64,000 nucleotides of DNA from Dulcicalothrix desertica PCC 7102 (GCF_003991905.1 NZ_RSCL01000018.1:124001-188000), one strand, 5' to 3'. Shown: positions 52,531-62,192, numbered from the stretch's first letter. Notes: generated by a model not told the origin, from the letters alone. Program-made: numbers and translations.

Positions 52531-53205
52531 ATGAATCAAGAACAATGGACTGTAGTTGATAAATATATTACTGACCTTTTTATACCCCCTGACCCAGTAC
52601 TTGATGCGACAATTCAATCTACCATTGATGCTAATATGCCATTAATCAACGTGGCGCCTAATCAAGGAAAGTTACTGCACGTACTTGCACTTATGAAAGG
52701 CGCCCGTAAAATATTAGAGATTGGTACACTCGCTGGTTACAGCACAATTTGGTTGGCACGCGCGCTACCTGTTGATGGTAAGTTAATTACATTAGAAGCA
52801 GACGCAAAACATGCTGCGGTTGCTCGCGATAATATTGCACGCGCAGGATTAACTGATAAAGTTGAGGTACGTTTAGGAGCAGCACTAGATACTTTACCGC
52901 AGCTTGAAGCCGAAGGGCAGGCGCTGTTCGATTTAGTATTTATTGATGCCGACAAAGTTAACACGACAGAGTATTTCGAGTGGGCACTTAAATTCACGCG
53001 ACGTGGTAGTTTAATTATTACTGATAATGTTGTGCGAAAAGGCGCCGTAATTGATGCCAATAGTACAGATGTAAATGTTCAAGGGGTGCGGCGCTTTAAT
53101 GCTGCGCTGGCAGCAGAACCCCGTGTGACAGCAACAGTAATTCAAACAGTCGGTAGCAAAGGTTACGATGGTCTAGCAATTGCACTTGTAAATAGCAATT
53201 TTTAA
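52531..53205 (+). CDS. O-methyltransferase (caffeoyl-CoA OMT-like)
   Basis: 224 residues. SAM site IGTLAGYSTIWLARAL with the metal-dependent family motif at LVFIDADKVNTTEYFEWALK and the TDNVVRKGAV segment. This is the class of Mg-dependent O-methyltransferases acting on catechol-like substrates. The substrate is unknown. aaggaaaaag is the ribosome site. Convergent with the RluA-type gene. Confidence 0.9.
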   Translation: MNQEQWTVVDKYITDLFIPPDPVLDATIQSTIDANMPLINVAPNQGKLLHVLALMKGARKILEIGTLAGYSTIWLARALPVDGKLITLEADAKHAAVARDNIARAGLTDKVEVRLGAALDTLPQLEAEGQALFDLVFIDADKVNTTEYFEWALKFTRRGSLIITDNVVRKGAVIDANSTDVNVQGVRRFNAALAAEPRVTATVIQTVGSKGYDGLAIALVNSNF

Positions 53206-53263
53206 TTAGATGTTAAAGCGAAAATAAATGTTTATTTAAAAGATTGTAATATTGCTTTTTTAG

Positions 53264-54850
53264 CTAAAACGGCACCTTGGTTTGTAAAGATAATTTTCCT
53301 AAAATTGGATGTGTAAAGTGAAGCTCGCGTGCGTGTAAATGTAATCTATCTGATGAGTTATTGCTTCCATATAACCTATCGCCTAAAATAGGTGTTCCAA
53401 GTCCTTGTTTATCGGCTGCATGAACTCGTAACTGATGCGGGCGCCCTGTTAGAGGTGTAAACTCAATACGAGTATAATTACTCTTGTCAATTACTTTGTA
53501 ATGAGTTGTGCATTTTTTGCCATGCTCCCAGTTTACTTCTTGGTATGGACGGTTTTGTGGATTTCCCCAAAGTGGAAGTTCGATGATACCTGTGTCTGAA
53601 TTTATGTTACCGGAAAGTACAGCTTCATAGACTTTCTGAACTTGCCTTTGTTGAAACTGCACAGCAAGTTGACGATATATATCTAAATTACGTGCAATTA
53701 GTAATATTCCTGATGTATCCTGGTCTAGACGATGTACAGGAATTAATTTCATCCCATCGGTTAATGTATTACGTAAACGGCTTAATACACTATCTTGAGT
53801 ATTACGATAGCGACCAGGAACGGACAGTAACCCCGAAGGTTTATTAATAGCTATTATATATTCATCTTCATACAGTAAATTTTGAAGGGGCGCCATTAGT
53901 TCTGGTGTATGTAACCCAGAAAGTAAAAACCCCATAATAGGTTGGCAACGTTCGGAACAGGCGCCATAAAACTCTCCTTGAATTTTATCACCGTTGGGTA
54001 ATGACTCTCCCCACCAAAATTCAGCCATTGCCAGAGGTTTTAAATTATGTATTGCAGCATAATGAAGTAATTTTGGGGCACAACAGTCACCCGTCCCAGT
54101 GGGTGCTTGCGGCATTAATTGCTGTAACGATTGTGACATTCCTAAAAAATTAGTCAGCGAATATACTGCGTGCATTTTTGCTTGGAGTTGACGCGATATT
54201 TCTTTACGCTGCTGTTTTAATTCGGTAATACGGATGTTGGCTGATTCAATAATTTGTTTTAATGGGTGTAATTTTTCATCACGTTGACGCTTGAGTAATT
54301 TTTTTTCAATACCATCTCGACGACTTTCTTCTAGAAGTTCTTCTTCGTTTATATTGGATAGCAGGCGCCTTTCTTGACGCTGCTGTTTACGTTGTTCATG
54401 GCGTATATTTAATTGTTGTATTTTGTCTGCGAAGTGAAGCGATAAGTTTTCATATTCTTGATGCTCAGGCATTTGTTGTAAAGTGATTAATTCTTGTTTG
54501 ATAGTATCTAACTGTGAAAGCACTTGCGTTTCATCAAATGCAACTTCCGAGCGTCCGGGTATAGGTGGCGCCCAACCTGGTACAAAACTTTCTCCATTTA
54601 ATAATCCTGAGAATGCTTTAATAACTCTAGTATCATTTGATGGTAATTCTACTATTAATATGCCATACATTTTACCTTCTTGGGAATAACGCGCGTCTTG
54701 TCCTAAATGTCGCATCAAACCACGCGCAACTTCTTCTGAAAGGGCAGTTCGAGGAAGTCGCTGTGAATGTCCTTCGTAATAGTAGTTAGGAAGTGCCGAA
54801 CTTTCTAATACTGGATGAATGAAGTCTGATATTTGATGTAATATAACCAT
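53264..54850 (-). CDS. RluA-family pseudouridine synthase with long N-extension
   Basis: 528 residues, far longer than RluA (about 220-330). The first ~270 residues are extra: a predicted helical region with a long coiled coil (KQQRQERRLLSNINEEELLE), then a Cys-containing stretch. The catalytic domain follows with the motif HRLDQDTSGILLIARN, Asp being the nucleophile. The C-terminal LTGRPHQLRVHAADKQGLGT motif is intact. It modifies uridines of rRNA or tRNA; target unknown. This long form is known in cyanobacteria. Confidence 0.9.
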   Translation of the reverse strand: MVILHQISDFIHPVLESSALPNYYYEGHSQRLPRTALSEEVARGLMRHLGQDARYSQEGKMYGILIVELPSNDTRVIKAFSGLLNGESFVPGWAPPIPGRSEVAFDETQVLSQLDTIKQELITLQQMPEHQEYENLSLHFADKIQQLNIRHEQRKQQRQERRLLSNINEEELLEESRRDGIEKKLLKRQRDEKLHPLKQIIESANIRITELKQQRKEISRQLQAKMHAVYSLTNFLGMSQSLQQLMPQAPTGTGDCCAPKLLHYAAIHNLKPLAMAEFWWGESLPNGDKIQGEFYGACSERCQPIMGFLLSGLHTPELMAPLQNLLYEDEYIIAINKPSGLLSVPGRYRNTQDSVLSRLRNTLTDGMKLIPVHRLDQDTSGILLIARNLDIYRQLAVQFQQRQVQKVYEAVLSGNINSDTGIIELPLWGNPQNRPYQEVNWEHGKKCTTHYKVIDKSNYTRIEFTPLTGRPHQLRVHAADKQGLGTPILGDRLYGSNNSSDRLHLHARELHFTHPILGKLSLQTKVPF

Positions 54851-54895
54851 AAAATCCCCCTAATCCCCCGCTTTCTTTGGGGAGATTAAATATTT

Positions 54896-55666
54896 TTATA
54901 TCAAACTTGCAGAATCAGCGTCTAAAAATAACGTTGCCTGCGTTTGATGGCGTAAAATAGAAGCTGGACAAGTTGTAGTAACTTCACGCCGGAGCATTTG
55001 AGCGATGATTTTAGCTTTACGTTGACCAGGCGCCAGACAGATTATTCTCTTAGCAGCGCAAATTGTAGGTATCGTAACAGTAAAAGCATATTGGGGCACT
55101 TGTTCAATATTAGAAAAATATCCTGTATTAACCTGTTGTTGACGATTAACCTCATCTAGTTTAACTAGCTTAACAGTATATGGGTCATTAAAATCTGCTA
55201 CTTTAGGGTCATTAAATGCCAAATGCCCATTTTCCCCAATACCTAATAAACACAAATCAATCTTGTGTGTTTGTAGCAATTCTGAATAACGCGCGCACTC
55301 TATCAATGGTTGTTGAGCATCTGCTTCGATATAATGAAATACCTGGGGATGAACTTTTTGCTCAACCTTTTCTCTGAGGTATTGTCGAAAACTTGCTGAA
55401 TGGTTAGCCGAAATTCCTAAATACTCATCTAAATGAAAACAAGTAACCCGTGACCAGTCAATACCACCTAGTGATATTAACTCGTCTAAGAACTTAAGCT
55501 GTGAATTACCTGTTGCTAATAATACACTTGCTGTTTCTTGTTCCTGCAACACATTATATAGATACTCATATACAATTTCAGCAGCAGCGCGCGCTATCTC
55601 AGCTTCAGAATTATAAACATTTACCTTAAGGGATGAGACGCTAAAGTTCTTTGACGGATTTATCAT
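54896..55666 (-). CDS. nagB: Glucosamine-6-phosphate deaminase
   Basis: 256 residues. The family landmarks FHLDEYLGISANHSASFRQY and LLGIGENGHLAFNDP (sugar-phosphate and catalytic region) are clear. It converts glucosamine-6-phosphate to fructose-6-phosphate and ammonia. It starts 46 bases before the pseudouridine synthase start, same strand, so they may share a transcript. No nagA or PTS gene adjoins. Confidence 0.93.
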   Translation of the reverse strand: MINPSKNFSVSSLKVNVYNSEAEIARAAAEIVYEYLYNVLQEQETASVLLATGNSQLKFLDELISLGGIDWSRVTCFHLDEYLGISANHSASFRQYLREKVEQKVHPQVFHYIEADAQQPLIECARYSELLQTHKIDLCLLGIGENGHLAFNDPKVADFNDPYTVKLVKLDEVNRQQQVNTGYFSNIEQVPQYAFTVTIPTICAAKRIICLAPGQRKAKIIAQMLRREVTTTCPASILRHQTQATLFLDADSASLI

Positions 55667-55824
55667 ATGTTGTAAAGCTCTGTAGGATAGGCGTCTTGCC
55701 TGTCATACAGGATTATTGATTTCTCGAATTACCCTCACATTATAATTTTACTACTATCAAGGGTCTATGGCGCCACTAACAAAACGGACGCTTATATAAT
55801 TACATTCTCTGTATAAAAACAATC

Positions 55825-55840
55825 TACGTATATAAACGTA
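55825..55840. promoter_or_regulatory. Palindrome upstream of cynS
   Basis: tacgt-atataa-acgta, perfect arms, about 95 bases before the cyanase start. It resembles but does not match the NtcA site GTA-N8-TAC. A regulator site is inferred from position and symmetry only. A repeat-like ggataggcgtcttgcctgtc lies further up at 55685-55706. Confidence 0.4.
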
Positions 55841-55935
55841 ATTATCAGGGTTAATATGCAGGCGCCTTCAGAGTGAGTTTACATAAATGGTAGTATTATC
55901 AAGTAACTCAATAGTAAATTCTAAATATCATTAAA

Positions 55936-56376
55936 ATGCATATTCCTGAAATCACTCAAACATTGTTGGAAGCAAAAGACGAGAAAGGGTTAAGTTTTGA
56001 AGATTTAGCCAAACTCGTGAAAAGGAATGAAGTTTGGGTTGCTTCTGTAATTTATCGGCAAGCTAGTGCTTCACTTGAAGAAGCAAAAATTTTAGTTGAT
56101 GCGCTAGAAGTTGCTCCATACTATGCTTCTGAGTTAATCAAATATCCCATTAAAGGTAGTGATTCTATTGTACCAACTGACCCTTTTATTTATCGTTTTT
56201 ACGAAATTGTGCAGGTGTATGGACTACCCCTCAAGGATATAGTTCAAGAAAAGTTTGGCGATGGAATTATGAGCGCGATTGATTTTACTTTAAATGTGGA
56301 AAAGGAAGAAGACCCAAAAGGTGATAGGGTTAAAATCGTTATGTCTGGTAAGTTTCTTCCTTATAAAAAATGGTAA
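55936..56376 (+). CDS. cynS: Cyanate hydratase (cyanase)
   Basis: 146 residues, exactly family size. N-terminal HTH-like helical domain ([20 protein letters not shown]) and C-terminal catalytic domain with [11 protein letters not shown] (Arg and Glu) and MSAIDF (Ser), the three catalytic residues. It breaks cyanate with bicarbonate to ammonia and CO2. Often under nitrogen control (NtcA) in cyanobacteria. Alone, without nitrate/cyanate transporter genes. Confidence 0.96.
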   Translation: MHIPEITQTLLEAKDEKGLSFEDLAKLVKRNEVWVASVIYRQASASLEEAKILVDALEVAPYYASELIKYPIKGSDSIVPTDPFIYRFYEIVQVYGLPLKDIVQEKFGDGIMSAIDFTLNVEKEEDPKGDRVKIVMSGKFLPYKKW

Positions 56377-56507
56377 TTTTGCTCTCTAATGATACGAAAT
56401 AATGCATTTAGACGTTAACCGATTTGTCGCGCGGTAGCTTTAGAAACATTACAATCAGTAACGACACACAATTTGTGCAATTTCAAACTTGTTAAAATTG
56501 AAAGTAC

Positions 56508-56525
56508 GGTGGGCTTCGGCCCACC
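56508..56525. terminator. UUCG-loop terminator
   Basis: ggtgggc ttcg gcccacc: a 7-base perfect stem with a UUCG tetraloop between convergent cynS and the DUF2887 gene. Confidence 0.8.
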
Positions 56526-56551
56526 ATTCATAAACGCGCTTTAATAAAATT

Positions 56552-57334
56552 TTATTGTTTAACGTTTTCCTGGACAGTTTTCACATCCAGCTTTAAGCTT
56601 TCTGCTATTTGCTCGATAGTAAACCCTGCCTTTAGTAAGATAGGGATTGTCTCTATTTTTTGTTCGAGTCGTCCTTCTTCTCGTCCTTCTAAATAGACCT
56701 TGCTTTTTCTTAACGATTCTAACTCAAGCATAGCTTCTAATTCCTTTACTGATAAGTTTGGAAGTTTGTCCATTACCACCGTTTGAATAAATTGTAGAAC
56801 TTTTTCTTTCAAAGCGGGACTGGTAATTTCCGAATTTGTTCTAATTATTAGCTGTCGAGCTAATTTCCCTATTTTCTCTCTGCCTTGCTTCTTTGCAACT
56901 AAACACATAACACCTACGCTCAAGGATTGATTTGGGTCTTTACCAAGTTCATCTAGATAAAACCGACGTAGGACAGGTAAGAATATCTCTAAATATGGTG
57001 GAAGCGTTCTTTCATTGCAGCGTCTATCGTAGATTACTATCGCGTACCATTTTTTGTTAGGTGGTTTTTTTTGGGTCAAATACATCATTATTTTGCCAAA
57101 AAAGCTGTTGTAGAAGTCACTGTCCTTATATCCTTGTGCTTCGACAAAATATAGTGGCATAAAGCTATATCCTGAGCTTGTTTTGTATAAACCATCTAAG
57201 CGATAACTTTGTTGCTTGAGTTCTTCTGCACCGAACTCGTATCCGGTTTTATTATCCTGTCCTTCACCGATGAGTTCAAAAAATAGCTCTGGTAGGTTTT
57301 GGAAGATTTTGTAGAAGAGTGGATCTGCTGTCAT
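56552..57334 (-). CDS. DUF2887 Rpn-like nuclease
   Basis: 260 residues. It has the PD-(D/E)XK layout (Asp in YRLDGLYKT, Glu-x-Gln in LYFVEAQGYKD) and the DUF2887 opening MTADPLFYKIFQNLPELFFE. A C-terminal REEGRLEQKIETIPILLKAG then an HTH-like tail follow. The third Rpn-type gene of the window. Such genes are expanded in cyanobacteria and may act in recombination; role unproven. ATG at 57334. Confidence 0.83.
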   Translation of the reverse strand: MTADPLFYKIFQNLPELFFELIGEGQDNKTGYEFGAEELKQQSYRLDGLYKTSSGYSFMPLYFVEAQGYKDSDFYNSFFGKIMMYLTQKKPPNKKWYAIVIYDRRCNERTLPPYLEIFLPVLRRFYLDELGKDPNQSLSVGVMCLVAKKQGREKIGKLARQLIIRTNSEITSPALKEKVLQFIQTVVMDKLPNLSVKELEAMLELESLRKSKVYLEGREEGRLEQKIETIPILLKAGFTIEQIAESLKLDVKTVQENVKQ

Positions 57335-57519
57335 TCACTTTTCGCTCACACCTGGAGACGTGGTAGATTTTGATTAAGTATAATATTACCATATAGTTTA
57401 ATGGTTACATGTCTATATACAAATTAATGTTGGCGAACTTAGAATTTTGGACAGGCGCCCTTTCTCATGTAAAATATGTAAAGAAAGTTTATGTTTTCTT
57501 AACTTTATTTACATAGCTT

Positions 57520-58206
57520 ATGCTGGCAGCACTTCTGTTCGATTTAGATGGAACCCTTGTTAACACAGACCCCATCCATTTTTTAGCTTGGCAGAAAATG
57601 CTAAGTCGCTATGATATACATATAGATGAAAGTTTTTACCAGAAAAATATCAGTGGAAGATTGAATCCGGAGATACTCGCGGATATTTTGCCACAGTTGT
57701 CACCGCACCAAGCTGTGGGATTTGCCGATGAAAAAGAAGCGATGTTTCGAGAAATGGCGCCATCTTTACAGCGTTTACCAGGACTAACCGAGTTATTAGC
57801 TTGGACAGACACGCATAACATCAAGCGTACATTAGTTACAAACGCACCACGTGCAAACGCTTACTTTATGTTAGATGTATTAGGATTAGGCACCGCATTT
57901 GAATTAATAGTATTAGCAGAAGACGAAGAGAAAGCAAAGCCAGACCCCACACCCTACCGAGTTGCAGCACAACGTCTAGGAGTTAATATTGAAAATGCAA
58001 TTGCTCTTGAAGATTCACCATCGGGTATTAGGTCTGCTGTTGGTGCAGGTATAAAAACTATCGGTATTGCATCAACTCATGACCCAGAAAAATTATGCGA
58101 GATAGGCGCCTGTATGGCAATATCCGACTTTACAGACTTACGTTTGTGGACACTTTTAAACTTTCAACTAAATTCTCAACTCTTAGAAGCAGCACCAATC
58201 ACATAA
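57520..58206 (+). CDS. HAD-family phosphatase (beta-phosphoglucomutase-like)
   Basis: 228 residues. Motif I is LLFDLDGTLVNTDPIHFLAW, motif II Thr in RTLVTNAPR, motif III Lys in EDEEKAKPDPTPYRVAAQRL, motif IV ENAIALEDSPSGIRSAVGAG. Cap domain type C1 as in beta-PGM and phosphoglycolate phosphatase. Substrate unknown. ATG at 57520. Confidence 0.92.
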   Translation: MLAALLFDLDGTLVNTDPIHFLAWQKMLSRYDIHIDESFYQKNISGRLNPEILADILPQLSPHQAVGFADEKEAMFREMAPSLQRLPGLTELLAWTDTHNIKRTLVTNAPRANAYFMLDVLGLGTAFELIVLAEDEEKAKPDPTPYRVAAQRLGVNIENAIALEDSPSGIRSAVGAGIKTIGIASTHDPEKLCEIGACMAISDFTDLRLWTLLNFQLNSQLLEAAPIT

Positions 58207-58215
58207 TTAAAAGCT

Positions 58216-58274
58216 GGTGCGTGACGCTACAAGTCTTATAATGAAATTGAAATTTGTTCATAGCGTTACGCACC
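58216..58274. repeat. GGTGCGTGACGCTA inverted repeat
   Basis: ggtgcgtgacgcta / tagcgttacgcacc, one mismatch, 31-base spacer, just before the DUF6882 gene. Same family as 26079 and 52003. Confidence 0.85.
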
Positions 58275-58288
58275 CTACCAAGATAATT

Positions 58289-58777
58289 ATGAATAAAGAT
58301 GAGTTTGCCATTTTTTTTGAACAATCTATAGATAATCTCCAGCAAAAGCAAGAAGACTTAAAGGATAAATACGCTTTTGGAAGTTTTCCTAAGTATTGTT
58401 TTGACCAAGAAATCGGAACGCTTCAGTTTCAAGATGACCAAGATCAGGTACAAGTCGAAGCGCTTGTTACACCTATTGGTAGTTTCTCGTATAAAAGTGA
58501 AACATGGCAATGGTCATGGGCAAATTCGTCGATACTTGAGCGTTTACGGCTAAAATCTGAGAGAATAAAAGAACTCTACACGTTTACAGGCGCCCCAATT
58601 TTTGAGGCATCAATAGTCAAGGTGAATGAGGAGCAAGCTTGGGAGCTTTCAGCGATGGCAGTTGAATATTTAAAGTCCTTGGGATGTTATTCTATGCCTT
58701 ACGAGGGAAGACAATTGCGAAATTTTGTTTCTATAGATGAAATTATCAAATGCCCGAAGGACCTGAGATTAAATTAG
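58289..58777 (+). CDS. DUF6882 domain protein
   Basis: 162 residues from the ATG at 58289; an upstream in-frame start at 58217 lies inside the repeat and is not used. The pattern KYAFGSFPKYCFDQEIGTLQ, VEALVTPIGSFSYKSETWQW with WANSSI matches DUF6882, a small family of unknown role. It overlaps the start of the nei gene by 28 bases, so the two are translated together. Confidence 0.75.
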   Translation: MNKDEFAIFFEQSIDNLQQKQEDLKDKYAFGSFPKYCFDQEIGTLQFQDDQDQVQVEALVTPIGSFSYKSETWQWSWANSSILERLRLKSERIKELYTFTGAPIFEASIVKVNEEQAWELSAMAVEYLKSLGCYSMPYEGRQLRNFVSIDEIIKCPKDLRLN

Positions 58778-59568
58778 CAGCAGCCAAAATTGCCAAAGCT
58801 ATTTGTAACGTACCCATAACTGATATATTCTTTGCTTTTGACGCACTGAAAGAGTTTGAAAAAATTCTGGCAGGTCAGCAAGTAGTGTCCGTCAAACCCA
58901 GAGGCAAAGCATTATTAATTCGATTTAGTAATGACCTGAGTATATATAGTCACAACCAACTTTATGGACTTTGGTATATACGTGACGCAAATACTTATCC
59001 CAAAACAAACAGACAACTAAGATTAGCAATTCACACGCATAAAAAATCAGCTTTATTATACAGCGCATCAGATATATCTGTTCTTAATGATGCTGAAATC
59101 GCTGTACATCCATTTTTAAAGAGTCTTGGGCCCGATGTATTGGATGAAGCTACAACTATAGAACAAGTTGAAGAACGGTTGCTTGATAAACAATTTTATA
59201 GGAGAGGGTTGGCGCCGTTATTACTCAATCAGCAATTTATTTGTGGAATAGGTAATTATCTTCGTAGTGAGATTTTGTTTGTAGCACGTATAAATCCTTC
59301 ATTTCGTCCTATGGACTGTACTACCAGGCAAATTCAAAAACTAGCAGAAGCGGTGGTTGTAATTCCTCGTAAGTCTTATATTACTAAGGGAATTACAAAT
59401 GATATTGCCATTGCGACGAAGCTTAAAGCTGCTGGTAAACCACGCAAAGCTTATCGTCACTGGGTTTTTAATCGAGATAATCAACCTTGTCACGCTTGTG
59501 GTACGACTATTATTAAAAGTGTAATGGGCGCCAGACGCATTTATTATTGTCCTCAATGCCAGAGTTAA
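58750..59568 (+). CDS. nei: Endonuclease VIII (DNA glycosylase/AP lyase)
   Basis: 272 residues. The N-terminus MPEGPEI has the catalytic Pro2 and Glu3. The middle has the H2TH segment (GLAPLLLNQQFICGIGNYLR) and the C-terminus a four-Cys zinc finger, CHACG and CPQCQ. This is the Fpg/Nei family of base-excision repair enzymes that remove oxidised pyrimidines; the clean Nei-type spacing supports nei over mutM. Overlaps the DUF6882 gene. Confidence 0.93.
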   Translation: MPEGPEIKLAAAKIAKAICNVPITDIFFAFDALKEFEKILAGQQVVSVKPRGKALLIRFSNDLSIYSHNQLYGLWYIRDANTYPKTNRQLRLAIHTHKKSALLYSASDISVLNDAEIAVHPFLKSLGPDVLDEATTIEQVEERLLDKQFYRRGLAPLLLNQQFICGIGNYLRSEILFVARINPSFRPMDCTTRQIQKLAEAVVVIPRKSYITKGITNDIAIATKLKAAGKPRKAYRHWVFNRDNQPCHACGTTIIKSVMGARRIYYCPQCQS

Positions 59569-59608
59569 TTGTCATTAGTCGCATATTATTGTCATTAGTC
59601 GCCATTAT

Positions 59609-59693
59609 TGTCATTCTGAGCGTAGCGAAGAATCTGAAGAATCTAATTTTCTAACTAGATTTTGAGATGCTTCACTGCGTTCAGCATGACATG
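59609..59693. repeat. Palindromic repeat (tcattctgag/gttcagcatgac)
   Basis: tgtcattctgagcgtagcga ... ttcactgcgttcagcatgac is a commonly seen cyanobacterial palindromic repeat type. A similar stretch lies near 30350-30382. Preceded by short duplications of tattattgtcattagtcg. Confidence 0.65.
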
Positions 59694-59698
59694 TAAGG

Positions 59699-59746
59699 GC
59701 ATCCGTTACATCCGTTGCATCCGTTACATCCGTTACATCCGTTGCC
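59699..59746. repeat. ATCCGTTAC tandem repeat
   Basis: Five consecutive copies of (C)ATCCGTTRC directly after the nei gene and before argD (convergent). The largest tandem copy of this family in the window. Confidence 0.9.
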
Positions 59747-59748
59747 AA

Positions 59749-61014
59749 CTATCCTTTAACTGCTGTAAACGCACGCTCTAATGCTTCGAGTGCCAAATTA
59801 ATTTCAGCTTCGGTGACAATTAATGGTGGTACAAAACGAATTACTTTAGGTCCTGCGGGGACTAATAGCAACCCTTCTTTAATCGCAGCGTTAACTACAT
59901 CACTAGAAGTTAACTCAACATTGTCGTATAATTCCATACCATTAATTAATCCCCAGCCTCGGACATCACTGATAAGCTGTGGATATTTAGCGGCTAATTG
60001 CTTCAATCCTGCGCGTAATTGTTCTCCTCTGGCTTCAACGTTTGCAAGTATATTTTCTTTCTCTATCGTTTCGCATACGGCCAACGCTACTCCGCAAGCA
60101 AAAGGATTTCCCCCAAATGTCGAAGCGTGTTCACCAGGTTGGAATATATCACAGAATTTTTTGGCTAACATGGCGCCTATAGGAATACCACCACCCAAAC
60201 CTTTTGCACTAGTCAAAATATCTGGCTCAACACCAAGCTGTTCATAACCCCATAGTTTACCACTACGTCCCATGCCAACTTGCACTTCGTCAAATATTAA
60301 TAGTACTCCTGTCTCATTACAAATTTGGCGGAGTTTACGGAAGTAGGAAACATCACCTGGTCGAACTCCTCCTTCTCCTTGTAATGGTTCGATCAATATT
60401 GCCGCAACTCCGTAGTCTCCTTCGTCGAGTTCACCTATTGCCGCTTCGACTGCTGCAAAGTCGTTGTATGGCACGTAACTGAAACCTGGTACTAGGGGAT
60501 CAAAATTCTTTTGATATTTTGGCTGTGCTGTGGCTGTAATTGTCGCCAAAGTCCGACCGTGAAAACTTGAATGTGCTGTTAGAATGATTGGACGTTCTAT
60601 GTTTAATACTGTATGCGCGTATTTACGTGTTAGTTTAATTGCAGCTTCGTTTGCTTCGGCGCCGGAATTACAAAAGAATACTCGGTCTAGGCAAGAATGT
60701 TTAACTAGCCATGTGGCTAATTCTCCCTGTTCAGGAATATAGTACAAATTTGAAACATGGTGTAGTTTCTGAATTTGACGTGTAACAGCTTCAACCATTG
60801 CTGGGTGAGCATGTCCAAGTGTACAAGTAGCGATTCCTGCAACAAAATCTAAGTATTCGCGTCCTTGTGTATCCCAAACACGGCAACCAGCACCTCGTTC
60901 TAAAGCTATTGCGTATCGTCCATAAGTGGACATTACAGCTTTATCAAAGCCATTATTATCAAAATTATGTGATGTGGGTGATGTTGGTTCTAATGTTGCT
61001 AGCTCAGTACTCAT
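59749..61014 (-). CDS. argD: Acetylornithine/succinyldiaminopimelate aminotransferase
   Basis: 421 residues from the ATG at 61014, preceded by the strong site AGGGAGG; nine further codons upstream are less likely. PLP fold-type I with catalytic Lys in LTSAKGLGGGIPIGAML, plus FFCNSGAEANEAAIKLTRKY and the Asp of LLIFDEVQVGMGRSG. Class III aminotransferase, ArgD-like, for arginine or lysine synthesis. No arg neighbour; the symbol rests on family similarity. The gene converges on nei. Confidence 0.87.
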   Translation of the reverse strand: MSTELATLEPTSPTSHNFDNNGFDKAVMSTYGRYAIALERGAGCRVWDTQGREYLDFVAGIATCTLGHAHPAMVEAVTRQIQKLHHVSNLYYIPEQGELATWLVKHSCLDRVFFCNSGAEANEAAIKLTRKYAHTVLNIERPIILTAHSSFHGRTLATITATAQPKYQKNFDPLVPGFSYVPYNDFAAVEAAIGELDEGDYGVAAILIEPLQGEGGVRPGDVSYFRKLRQICNETGVLLIFDEVQVGMGRSGKLWGYEQLGVEPDILTSAKGLGGGIPIGAMLAKKFCDIFQPGEHASTFGGNPFACGVALAVCETIEKENILANVEARGEQLRAGLKQLAAKYPQLISDVRGWGLINGMELYDNVELTSSDVVNAAIKEGLLLVPAGPKVIRFVPPLIVTEAEINLALEALERAFTAVKG

Positions 61015-61112
61015 TAGTCTTGCCTCCCTAAAAATATCCAAATTCTATAGCCGTTTTTACCAATACTAAATCTTAGTTCAAATACTTAAATATCTCAAAT
61101 GCGAGTGGCGGT

Positions 61113-62192
61113 GTGAAAAAAAGAACTGTATACTCAACGCTTGAACAAAAATATCAGCGCATTCAAAAAGAATTGATGGCAGGGACACTAGCACTTGTAG
61201 GTGTTTTCCTCATTGGTACTGCTTGGTACTCGCTGGTAGAACGTTGGTCTTGGCAAGATGCAGCGTATATGACTGTTATTACTCTAGCTACTGTTGGCTA
61301 TGGTGAAACACATCCTTTAGGAAATAGAGGTAGATTATTTACAATTGCGTTAATCTTAATGGGTGTAATTACCATTGGTTATATAGTCAATCGATTTACA
61401 GAAGCTGTAATCGAAGGCTATTTCCAAGAAAATCTTCGTCTCAGACAACGGCGCCTATTCATGAATTCGTTATCAGGTCATTATATTATTTGTGGTTTCA
61501 GTCGAACAGGTCGTCAAATTGCCAAAGAATTCCAGGCAGAGGGCGTACTGTTTGTAATTATCGAGAAAGACCTTGATTCAATGCAGCAGGCTCAACAGGA
61601 AGGATATACTTTTTACCAAGGAGATGCCACCCTCGATGAAACTCTGCTGCGAGTTGGAATTGAAAGAGCAATTTGTATTGTTGCCGCTCTTCCATCTGAT
61701 GCCGAAAATCTTTATACTGTACTTTCTGCTAAAACTTTAAATCCTAGTATTCGTGCCATTGCACGCGCTAGTACCGAAGAAGCAGTACAAAAATTGGAGC
61801 GTGGCGGCGCCGATGTGGTAATTTCCCCTTATATTACAGGTGGAAAGCGGATGGCAGCAGCAGCACTGCGACCCCAAGTTATGGACTTTGTGGAAGGTGT
61901 CCTAACTGGTGCAGACCGTCAAGTTTATATGGAACAACTTGTGCTTGACCCCGCAGTTTGTCCCGTTGTTGGGTTAACATTGCAGAAAGCTTGCTTACGC
62001 GCTCAAACTGGTGCATTAGTATTAGCTATTCAACGTGCGGACGGTTCTGTAATTGGTGGTCCAACGGGAGATACGCTATTACTGCCAGGGGATTTACTCA
62101 TCTGCATGGGAACAGCAGAGCAACTGCGAAGTCTCAACCAAATTATCGAACCCATAAATACCAAGTCTCGGCGCCGTTCCCAAAGAAAGTGA
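61113..62192 (+). CDS. Potassium channel with RCK/TrkA-N domain
   Basis: 359 residues, GTG at 61113. Two membrane helices flank the pore loop with selectivity filter ATVGYGE (TVGYG), followed by an RCK domain: nucleotide fold HYIICGFSRTGRQIAKEF and TrkA-C region. This is the bacterial K+ channel gated by ligands such as NAD(H) or Ca2+. A K+ channel is interesting next to a c-di-AMP riboswitch window since c-di-AMP controls K+, but they lie 39 kb apart. Confidence 0.93.
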   Translation: MKKRTVYSTLEQKYQRIQKELMAGTLALVGVFLIGTAWYSLVERWSWQDAAYMTVITLATVGYGETHPLGNRGRLFTIALILMGVITIGYIVNRFTEAVIEGYFQENLRLRQRRLFMNSLSGHYIICGFSRTGRQIAKEFQAEGVLFVIIEKDLDSMQQAQQEGYTFYQGDATLDETLLRVGIERAICIVAALPSDAENLYTVLSAKTLNPSIRAIARASTEEAVQKLERGGADVVISPYITGGKRMAAAALRPQVMDFVEGVLTGADRQVYMEQLVLDPAVCPVVGLTLQKACLRAQTGALVLAIQRADGSVIGGPTGDTLLLPGDLLICMGTAEQLRSLNQIIEPINTKSRRRSQRK

